DNA of 64,000 nucleotides. Source: Maribacter forsetii DSM 18668. GTDB lineage: Bacteria > Bacteroidota > Bacteroidia > Flavobacteriales > Flavobacteriaceae. Below, one piece after another: positions 57,703-64,000 of the stretch; position 1 is the stretch's first letter, and every line of letters begins with the position of its first letter. The notes under the pieces are model-generated. The model ran no database searches and was not told the DNA's origin. It was given only the letters and a program-made list of their open reading frames with translations. Location: assembly GCF_000744105.1 (NCBI RefSeq), contig NZ_JQLH01000001.1:3472001-3536000 (forward strand), given 5' to 3'. Both the position numbers and the translations under genes were made by a program.

Positions 57703-58335
57703 TTGAAACATTTTAGTAAAGAAGAACTAGGCAAAATGCCTAGTAGATACAGAGCTCATTTAATTAATAGTTGTACCGGTTATAAATCTGCCAACTTATT
57801 AGGTTCTAAATCTGAAGCGGGTATAAGTAATTTGGCTATTTTCAATTCGGTGGTTCATATTGGTAGTACACCACCTATGCTAGGGTTTATTCTTAGACCT
57901 TTAACCGTTAAAAGAAATACCTATGCCAACTTCAAAGAAAGTGGATTTTTCACCGTCAACCAGGTAAACGAATCTATCATAAAAGATGCGCATCATACTG
58001 CAGCCAGCTATGATGAAGAGATTTCAGAGTTTTCAAAAACCAAATTAACCGAAACTTATTTAGATAATTTTCAGGCTCCATACGTAAAAGAGAGTGCTAT
58101 AAAATTGGGTTGCAGCTATGTGAACGAATATGATATTAAAGAGAATGGTTGCCTACTGATAATCGGTGCTATTGAGCATGTCTATTTATCAGACGATATT
58201 TTACAAAATGACGGTTGGTTGCAATTAGACAAAGCGCAGACTGTCGCCATTAATGGATTGGATGCTTATGCCCTACCACAACTTTTAGCAAGATTCGCAT
58301 ATGCAAAACCAGACGAACCCAGTAAACTTATATAA
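57703..58335 (+). CDS. Flavin reductase family protein
   Basis: 210 residues from a TTG start at 57703 (MKHFSKEELGKMPSRYRAHLINS). FMN-binding flavin reductase-like fold: YKSANLLGSKSEAGISNLAIFNSVVHIGSTPPMLGF, then FKESGFFTVNQVN. It likely reduces or binds flavin; these proteins often serve as partners for flavin enzymes. The neighbouring photolyases need FAD, so a link is suggested but not shown. It ends two bases before the DUF2256 gene. Confidence 0.85.
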   Translation: MKHFSKEELGKMPSRYRAHLINSCTGYKSANLLGSKSEAGISNLAIFNSVVHIGSTPPMLGFILRPLTVKRNTYANFKESGFFTVNQVNESIIKDAHHTAASYDEEISEFSKTKLTETYLDNFQAPYVKESAIKLGCSYVNEYDIKENGCLLIIGAIEHVYLSDDILQNDGWLQLDKAQTVAINGLDAYALPQLLARFAYAKPDEPSKLI

Positions 58336-58337
58336 TA

Positions 58338-58493
58338 GTGGCTCATAAAAAAGTAAATCTGCAAACAAAAATTTGCGTAACGTGTAATAAACCATTTTCA
58401 TGGCGTAAAAAGTGGGAACGCAATTGGGACGATGTAAAGTACTGCGGAGAAAAATGTAGACGAAATAAATTGAAAACAGCAATTCATGAATAA
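58338..58493 (+). CDS. DUF2256 zinc-ribbon-type small protein
   Basis: 51 residues from GTG (58338). Four Cys at 13, 16, 36 and 40 (CVTCNKPF, then KYCGEKC) around SWRKKWERNWDDVKYC, which matches DUF2256. Members of this family are often found next to photolyases/cryptochromes. It overlaps the next gene by eight bases, so it is likely part of the same translational unit. Metal binding is inferred from the cysteines. Confidence 0.9.
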   Translation: MAHKKVNLQTKICVTCNKPFSWRKKWERNWDDVKYCGEKCRRNKLKTAIHE

Positions 58494-59781
58494 TCTAATT
58501 TGGTTTAGAAACGACTTAAGGGTGCAAGACAACTCTTCATTAACCGAAGCAATGAAAGGGTCTAATGTTATTGGCTTTTACTGTTTTGAATCTAAATTTT
58601 TTGAAACCGATGAATTCGGATTTAAAAGAACTGAAAAGTATAGGGCAAATTTTTTAATTGAGACTGTTCAGCAATTAAAACAGGAACTTGAAAAAATCAA
58701 TATACCGCTATTTATTTATCACGGTAATTCAGCAGATTACTTACCAGATTTAATTCAAAATCATAACATCAATTCTGTTTTCTTACAAAAAGAATGGACT
58801 AGAGATGAACAGGTTATACTAAACAATGTAAAGAACAACTTAGATCCCAATATAAATATTCACGAAGTATATGATCAATTTTTATTTCACCCAGATGATA
58901 TTCCTTATGATGATTTTAGTTTAATTCCGAATGTCTTTACCACCTTCAGAAAAAAGTGTGAAGCAAACTCCAAAGTAAGACCAATTACCACATTACCTAA
59001 TAAAATGCCTAGTGAAAATTTAATTGACACTAAGACCAAAATCCCTACTTTAAATTATTTAGGTTTAGACAATTATACTAACCATATAAATACCGCATTC
59101 CCCTTCAAAGGCGGAGAATTAGAGGCGTTAAAACGAATACAGAACTACTTTTGGGAAACGAGAAAACTAAGTTTTTATAAGAAAACCAGAAACGGATTAA
59201 TTGGTACGGATTACAGTTCAAAACTTTCTGCTTGGCTGGCTAACGGTAGTATATCTCCAAGAACCATTTACTGGGAAATAAAGAATTACGAGAAAGAGAT
59301 TGTAAAAAACCAAGATACCTATTGGTTAATTTTCGAATTGATTTGGAGAGATTTTTTTAAATATATTTCTCTTAAACATCACGATGCTATATTTAAGTTG
59401 GGTGGTATATTAAATAATACTTACGATCCTAAAACCAACGAAAAAGCCAAACATACTTGGATCAATGGTTTAACTAAAGAACCTTTTGTAAATGCCAATA
59501 TGAAAGAACTATTAGAAACCGGATGGATGAGTAATAGAGGGCGACAAAACGTAGCTAGTTTTTGGTCTAAAGAATTAGAACAAGATTGGCGAATTGGTGC
59601 AGCCTATTTTGAAAGTATGTTAATTGATTATGATGTGCATAGTAATTGGGGAAATTGGATGTACAACAGCGGAGTAGGAAATGACCCTAGAAACCGAAAA
59701 TTCAATATCAAAAGCCAAGCTGAACGATATGATGCTTCCGGTAAATATCAACTGTTGTGGTTACAAGAAACATTGTTCTAA
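58486..59781 (+). CDS. DASH-family cryptochrome / photolyase
   Basis: 431 residues. Photolyase N-domain LIWFRNDLRVQDNSSL followed by the FAD-binding domain: FELIWRDFFKYISLKHH, QNVASFWSKELEQDWRIGAAYFESMLIDYDVHSNWGNWMYNSGVGNDPR (conserved Asn and Asp-Pro-Arg region). YDQFLFHPDDIPYDDFSLIP with the DASH-type phrase PNVFTTFRKK supports Cry-DASH. It repairs pyrimidine dimers in single-stranded DNA and/or acts in blue-light sensing. It shares its start with the DUF2256 gene, and the Fe-S photolyase follows at 27 bases. Confidence 0.92.
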   Translation: MNNLIWFRNDLRVQDNSSLTEAMKGSNVIGFYCFESKFFETDEFGFKRTEKYRANFLIETVQQLKQELEKINIPLFIYHGNSADYLPDLIQNHNINSVFLQKEWTRDEQVILNNVKNNLDPNINIHEVYDQFLFHPDDIPYDDFSLIPNVFTTFRKKCEANSKVRPITTLPNKMPSENLIDTKTKIPTLNYLGLDNYTNHINTAFPFKGGELEALKRIQNYFWETRKLSFYKKTRNGLIGTDYSSKLSAWLANGSISPRTIYWEIKNYEKEIVKNQDTYWLIFELIWRDFFKYISLKHHDAIFKLGGILNNTYDPKTNEKAKHTWINGLTKEPFVNANMKELLETGWMSNRGRQNVASFWSKELEQDWRIGAAYFESMLIDYDVHSNWGNWMYNSGVGNDPRNRKFNIKSQAERYDASGKYQLLWLQETLF

Positions 59782-59808
59782 TCACAACTTTCAAAAAGAC
59801 ACGAAATA

Positions 59809-61341
59809 ATGAAAATAGTACGCTTAATATTAGGTGATCAATTAAATCAAAATCACTCTTGGTTCTCAAACGTAAATGACGATATCACCTATGTAATAGC
59901 TGAAATGAGACAAGAAACCGATTATGTTAAACACCATATTCAAAAAGTGGTCGCTTTCTTTTTGGCTATGCGAAGTTTCAGAGATGACCTTTCTGAAAAA
60001 GGGCATCGATTTATCTATTACAAACTAAACGATAAAAACAACCCTCAAGATTTAGCACAGATAATATCCAACACTATCAAAGAAACAAATGCTGAAAAAT
60101 TTGAATATCAGTTACCAGACGAATATAGACTGGATAAACAATTGCAAAAAATTTGCAGTTCGCTAGCCATAGCTACCGATAGTTTTGATACCGAACATTT
60201 TTACACTACTAGATATGAGTTAAAAGATTTCTATACCGGCAAGAAGCAAATGGTTATGGAAAGTTTTTATAGAATGATGCGTAAAAAGCATAGTATTATG
60301 GTGACTAATGACCAACCGGAAGGTGGTACATGGAACTATGACCAGAGCAACAGAAATAAATGGAAGGGCAAAACACCTATTCCTAAAGAAAAAGAGTTTT
60401 CTAAAAATGTAAATGAAATAGTTCAAATGTTGAACGATAAAAATGTTCAAACATTTGGCAATATAGATTCCACAGAATTTCCATGGCCGGTGACAAGAGA
60501 AGAATGCTTGAATACATTAGATTATTTCTGCAATGAACTACTACCACATTTTGGTGACTACCAAGATGCCATGCATACTGATGAGAAGTTTCTTTTTCAC
60601 TCACGCCTATCATTTGCAATGAATGCTAAGATATTGGCACCAAATGAAGTTATCAATACTGTCTTAGACCATTTTTACGATAAATCCAACGATATAAACA
60701 TATCTCAAGTTGAAGGTTTTGTACGACAAATTTTAGGTTGGAGAGAATATATGAGGGGTATTTATTGGAAAGAAATGCCCAAATACAAAGAACTGAACAC
60801 ATTAAACAATACCAATAAATTACCTGAGTTTTTTTGGACAGGTGACACGAAAATGAATTGTTTAAAAAAAGCTATTGGTCAAAGTTTAGATGCTTCTTAT
60901 GCTCATCATATACAGCGCCTTATGGTTATCGGTAATTTTTCTTTATTGACCCAAATAGACCCAGATGAAGTTGATAAGTGGTATTTAGGTGTTTACATAG
61001 ATGCTATTGAATGGGTTGAAATTACCAATACTAGAGGTATGAGCCAGTTTGCAGATGGTGGTATTGTTGCTACTAAACCATATGTTAGTAGCGCTAACTA
61101 CATTAACAAAATGAGTAATTACTGCAGTGGTTGCCATTATAGCCAAACCAAAAAAATTGGTAAAAAAGCATGTCCTTTTAACTCTTTATATTGGAATTTT
61201 CTTTCTGATAAAAAGGAACATTTTATAGACAATCAACGTATGAATATGATGCTGGCACTTTTAAATAAAATGGACGGAAACAAACTAGCTGAAATTCAAG
61301 AAAGAGCTACCGAAATAATTAAAAATCCCGATGCATTTTAA
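59809..61341 (+). CDS. Iron-sulfur bacterial cryptochrome/(6-4) photolyase (FeS-BCP, PhrB-like)
   Basis: 510 residues. Start LILGDQLNQNHSWF is that of the FeS-BCP group (PhrB/CryB). Four cysteines suited to a 4Fe-4S cluster are visible: one in KMNCLKKAIGQ (about residue 348) and three in NYCSGCHYSQTKKIGKKACPF (about 437-454). Related proteins repair (6-4) photoproducts or act as photoreceptors. It is a separate enzyme type from the DASH protein directly upstream, so the cell has two flavin-based repair systems in one operon. Confidence 0.92.
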   Translation: MKIVRLILGDQLNQNHSWFSNVNDDITYVIAEMRQETDYVKHHIQKVVAFFLAMRSFRDDLSEKGHRFIYYKLNDKNNPQDLAQIISNTIKETNAEKFEYQLPDEYRLDKQLQKICSSLAIATDSFDTEHFYTTRYELKDFYTGKKQMVMESFYRMMRKKHSIMVTNDQPEGGTWNYDQSNRNKWKGKTPIPKEKEFSKNVNEIVQMLNDKNVQTFGNIDSTEFPWPVTREECLNTLDYFCNELLPHFGDYQDAMHTDEKFLFHSRLSFAMNAKILAPNEVINTVLDHFYDKSNDINISQVEGFVRQILGWREYMRGIYWKEMPKYKELNTLNNTNKLPEFFWTGDTKMNCLKKAIGQSLDASYAHHIQRLMVIGNFSLLTQIDPDEVDKWYLGVYIDAIEWVEITNTRGMSQFADGGIVATKPYVSSANYINKMSNYCSGCHYSQTKKIGKKACPFNSLYWNFLSDKKEHFIDNQRMNMMLALLNKMDGNKLAEIQERATEIIKNPDAF

Positions 61342-61438
61342 TAATTATTTAAACTAAAATTTACACTATAAATCGTTCTAATCTATAGTTTTGAAGCGTA
61401 AATAAATTGAACATTCCGCGAGAGCGCCTATATAAAGA

Positions 61439-61473
61439 AAACACCTTTTCATTGAAATGAAAAGGTGTTTTTG
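61439..61473 (+). terminator. Terminator of the photolyase operon
   Basis: Stem 61439-61452 (AAACACCTTTTCAT) with complement 61457-61470, loop TGAA, followed by TTTTTG. It lies about 100 bases after the photolyase stop. Confidence 0.88.
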
Positions 61474-62056
61474 TTACGTCTTAAATCATAAAAAAAAATA
61501 CACTTTTTAATCTTTATCCTCAAGCTTGTAATTACCTCTAATCGGTTGTATACATTGATTTTATCGACGAAATGCAAACACTCAATTCTCCTTACCTTTT
61601 ACAACAATTTTAACAGTCTACAACAATTAATAATAAAGTGTCAAATACACTCTTAAATATAAAACATGATATTTCTTTATATATACAAAAATATAACTTA
61701 CTGATTTTTAGATGTTTAAAAACTTATTATTTTTTAGTTATTTAAAACCCCAGATCTATCTGAAAGAAAAGGATTACAATTCTAACACCACACAATAACA
61801 GCACTTCACAACAACAATTAAATATTCAGAACGTATCAACGTTATTTTGGCAACGTATGTTCATCGACGAATATAACCGTGTGGACTATTAAATTGAGTT
61901 ATTGAACAGACAGACCTTAATTTTGTGACAGAATTAGATCCCAAATCTGTTCCAAAACTTTTCTTAACCTGCTAGCCAATAATGTTTTGCACACAACTTG
62001 CAATCATTTTTGATAGGGTTAAGGATTAATATTAAGAATTAAACTTAACCATTATT
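61474..62056 (+). other. Long AT-rich intergenic region upstream of the adhesin
   Basis: About 580 bases with no ORF of note on either strand and no RNA gene that I recognise. It contains A/T-rich stretches, several near-palindromes (for example GGTTAAG...CTTAACC around 62016-62052), and a full promoter match at 61893-61925. It may serve as the regulatory region of the adhesin operon. Confidence 0.6.
61893..61925 (+). promoter_or_regulatory. Promoter of the small ORF / adhesin operon
   Basis: ATTG (61893-61896), 21 bases, TAATTTTG (61918-61925). Good match to the Bacteroidota -33/-7 pattern; it implies a leader of about 125 bases before the ATG at 62057. Confidence 0.6.
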
Positions 62057-62338
62057 ATGAAGTCAAATTACACTTCTAACGACATCATCCCCCGTAACAG
62101 AAAATCAACAATTGTGCGCTCCATTTTTGGAATGCATGAAACAGCAGATGTTGCATCTAGTTTCAACAACTTGCACTGTTCCACAAACGGAGATGAATTT
62201 GTTCGTTTCAATGACCGCTCTAATAGATGTATTGAACATATACTTTACTTCAACAATAATTCTAAAAATAATCATTTGACAAATAATAATACTATTTGCT
62301 CAAACCATACCATTTCAAATAACCAAAAGAATCTATAA
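62057..62338 (+). CDS. Small Asn-rich ORF coupled to the adhesin
   Basis: 93 codons, beginning MKSNYTSNDIIPRNRKST. No signal peptide and no transmembrane helix; the last 30 residues are very rich in Asn. I do not recognise it. Its stop codon overlaps the adhesin start codon by one base (TAATG), so translation could be coupled. It might be a real small protein, a leader that controls adhesin translation, or a chance open frame. The composition is more like low-complexity DNA than like the neighbouring genes, so the protein status is uncertain. Confidence 0.45.
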   Translation: MKSNYTSNDIIPRNRKSTIVRSIFGMHETADVASSFNNLHCSTNGDEFVRFNDRSNRCIEHILYFNNNSKNNHLTNNNTICSNHTISNNQKNL

Positions 62339-64000
62339 TGAACAACTTAACTTTCATAAAATCGACATTGTTGTTATTTGTCATGTGGTTCTTTATTGGT
62401 TCTGCAGATGTAATGGCACAAACATTCTCAGTTTCTGATGCTAGTGCAAACGAAGGTGATGCTATGGAATTTACCGTAACTTCTGATAGCTTTTTATTTA
62501 GAAGTGTTACTTTCGATTTAGCCTATATTCCGGGATCGGCAATTGCGGCAGATTATTCTGGAGCTAATTCTGTTACTATTTTCTTTTTCGGAACTACCTC
62601 GACATTTTCCGTAAACGCATTAAACGATGACTGGGTAGAAGCCACACAACAACAATTTACATTAACCTTAAGCGACCCTTCTGGTACATATTCATTTTCT
62701 GACCCTGAAGGCACAGGTACTGTTATAGATACCGATGTTGCTTATGTAACTGGCAGCAATTATGATATTACAGAGGGTGGAGAAATACAATATAGTTTAT
62801 CTCTATCTAATGGAACCAATTCTGGAGGTCAACAATATGTTGGTATAGAAGATGAATATAGTGTTGACTTTTCTGTAGAAACCAATCCAACCTCAATTAG
62901 CCCTGCAAGTGATGGCACAGATTTTAATTCTTTTATCACTACCGTTACTTTTCCTGCAGGTTCAGTAGCCGGTTCAGAAATAATTATACCAATACCCACT
63001 ATTGACAATACTATTGTTGAACCTTCTGAAGAGTTTAACGGTGTTAAGTCTAGAAATGTAGCAGAAGCTACAAAATACGGTTCATCACCTTCTAGGGTGA
63101 GTATAAATACAGAACGTTCGGCATTACGTATTCACGATAATGACGTTGCTACCATTAACTTAAGCAATACTACAGTATTAGAAGCTGCTGGTAATGCAAT
63201 CATCGAGTTTACACTTAGCCAAGAAGTTCAAAATGCATTTGATATCGACTACGCTACATCAGATAATTCTGCTACAGAACCATCTGATTACTCTAGTAAC
63301 TCTGGTACGTTTAATTTCAGCGGTCAAGTAACCGATGTTCTTCAAGAAAACTTTAGCATAATAGATGACACTACTATAGAAGGTTCGGAATTCTTTAGTG
63401 TTGTTCCTTCTTACAACCCAACTACGGATCTAATCACTAATTATGCACCTCAAAATATTGTTTTTGTAGCTAATGAAGGAGAAATAACAATAACTGACGA
63501 CGACTTAGATACCGATAATGATGGTGTAAATGATTTAGTCGATGAAGATGATGATAACGATGGTATTGCAGATAGTAACGAAGGTACGGTTGACACCGAT
63601 GGAGATGGTATTATTGACAGCCTAGATTCTGATTCGGATAATGATGGTTGTCCAGATGCTGTAGAAGCTGGCCATACCGACCCAGACAATGATGGTTATT
63701 TAGGTACTTCTCCTGTTAGTGTAAATAATGCAACAGGTTTAGTAATTGGTCAAGGTGGCTATACAGGTACAGATAGTAAAGTTACCAGCGCATTCCAGAC
63801 AGTTACCATTGCTACACAGCCTACCGATAAAGTGGCTAACTTGGGTGATACCGTTGCATATACTACTTCTGTAAATGGTACGGGACTTACCTACCAATGG
63901 GATGTTAGTACAGATAACGGTAGTACCTGGTCTACAATTTCAGATAGTGGCGTTTATTCTGGTGCTACAACTACTACGTTAACTTTAACCAATGTTACTA
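62338..64000 (+). CDS. Large secreted adhesin with Calx-beta-like and TSP3 repeats, C-terminus beyond window
   Basis: 554 residues are visible, open at the end. A signal peptide (MNNLTFIKSTLLLFVMWFFIGS, cleavage near VMAQ) is followed by three Calx-beta-like units (about 28-140, 140-265, 265-375), each ending with a calcium-type Asp cluster (IIDTDV, IHDNDV, ITDDDL). Next come thrombospondin type 3 calcium-binding repeats (about 382-445: DTDNDGVNDL, DDDNDGIADS, DTDGDGIID, SDNDGCPDA), then an Ig-like repeat (about 490-554: QPTDKVANLGDTV, YQWDVSTDNGSTW). This order is typical of gliding-motility or biofilm adhesins exported by the type IX system. The T9SS signal would be outside the window. Confidence 0.88.
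   Translation, partial: MNNLTFIKSTLLLFVMWFFIGSADVMAQTFSVSDASANEGDAMEFTVTSDSFLFRSVTFDLAYIPGSAIAADYSGANSVTIFFFGTTSTFSVNALNDDWVEATQQQFTLTLSDPSGTYSFSDPEGTGTVIDTDVAYVTGSNYDITEGGEIQYSLSLSNGTNSGGQQYVGIEDEYSVDFSVETNPTSISPASDGTDFNSFITTVTFPAGSVAGSEIIIPIPTIDNTIVEPSEEFNGVKSRNVAEATKYGSSPSRVSINTERSALRIHDNDVATINLSNTTVLEAAGNAIIEFTLSQEVQNAFDIDYATSDNSATEPSDYSSNSGTFNFSGQVTDVLQENFSIIDDTTIEGSEFFSVVPSYNPTTDLITNYAPQNIVFVANEGEITITDDDLDTDNDGVNDLVDEDDDNDGIADSNEGTVDTDGDGIIDSLDSDSDNDGCPDAVEAGHTDPDNDGYLGTSPVSVNNATGLVIGQGGYTGTDSKVTSAFQTVTIATQPTDKVANLGDTVAYTTSVNGTGLTYQWDVSTDNGSTWSTISDSGVYSGATTTTLTLTNVT

Noticed and set aside
61395..61440. Short TTG frame before the photolyase terminator as a leader peptide
   Set aside because: It runs into the terminator, no biosynthetic gene follows, and no residue is enriched enough to suggest attenuation.
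63450..63689. 79-codon minus-strand frame rich in Ser opposite the adhesin
   Set aside because: It mirrors the Asp-rich TSP3 repeats of the real plus-strand gene; composition is a by-product of the repeat codons.
1..64000. tRNA, rRNA, CRISPR array, insertion sequence, prophage or integration site
   Set aside because: No cloverleaf, repeat-spacer array, transposase, integrase or phage gene was found in reading the window.

Overview
This window most likely comes from a marine member of the Flavobacteriaceae (Bacteroidota), close to the Maribacter/Zobellia group. The evidence is low-GC DNA, repeated TAnnTTTG -7 promoter elements with occasional TTTG -33 elements about 19-21 bases upstream, few strong Shine-Dalgarno sites, a THX ribosomal protein gene, DUF2851, DUF4174 and DUF1573 proteins, a RskA-type sigma/anti-sigma pair, and a large secreted adhesin with calcium-binding repeats. 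Most of it is core chromosome. I see no insertion sequence, prophage, CRISPR array, rRNA or tRNA.

Layout. 1-4140 (mostly minus): Na+/alanine symporter (cut by the window edge), two-helix K+ channel with RCK domain, PspC protein, DUF2851 protein, rhodanese. 4250-5979: MarR regulator, nitroreductase and YceI protein, with a palindrome over the promoter. 6062-12781: complete tryptophan operon trpEGDCFBA, preceded by a leader peptide with three consecutive Trp codons and a terminator hairpin. 12886-23047: M20 peptidase, PEP carboxylase, a uracil-DNA glycosylase-family protein, ribosomal protein THX, YaaA, RluD-type pseudouridine synthase, PASTA protein, Ddl and CoaD. 23171-27377: tandem duplicated PAS histidine kinases with a receiver-only response regulator. 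27446-36955: M14 peptidase, NUDIX, PyrE, SRPBCC, BirA, then a compact run RsfS-FtsH-LUD-CdsA-Psd-acyl-CoA-binding protein, then a DoxX-like protein. 36952-43742: creatininase-like protein, small membrane protein, dienelactone hydrolase, ValS, DUF1573, PDZ/retropepsin-like protein. 43891-53795: aminotransferase, MurB, ECF sigma plus anti-sigma, small Cys-rich protein, second sigma factor, LipA, GAPDH, TPR hybrid kinase, LpxK. 53846-57549: Nif3-like protein, a coiled-coil protein whose zinc ribbon has lost its cysteines, DUF4174, kynurenine 3-monooxygenase. 57703-61341: flavin reductase, DUF2256 protein, DASH cryptochrome and Fe-S photolyase. 62057-64000: a small Asn-rich ORF overlapping the start of a large Calx-beta/TSP3 adhesin that runs off the window.

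How the parts work together. The trp genes form a full chorismate-to-tryptophan pathway whose leader looks like classical ribosome-mediated attenuation. The phospholipid genes cdsA and psd sit with ftsH and an acyl-CoA-binding protein. The light-related genes form one tight, overlapping unit. The most interesting points are the Trp-codon leader with its almost leaderless start, the cysteine-free zinc-ribbon protein, the GAPDH/hybrid-kinase overlap at a TTGA, the MarR palindrome on the -7 box, and the small ORF coupled to the adhesin. Five small genes that are easily missed (trp leader peptide, THX, a 55-residue membrane protein, DUF2256 protein, a 47-residue ORF) are included. All assignments rest on reading motifs by eye; no database search was run.
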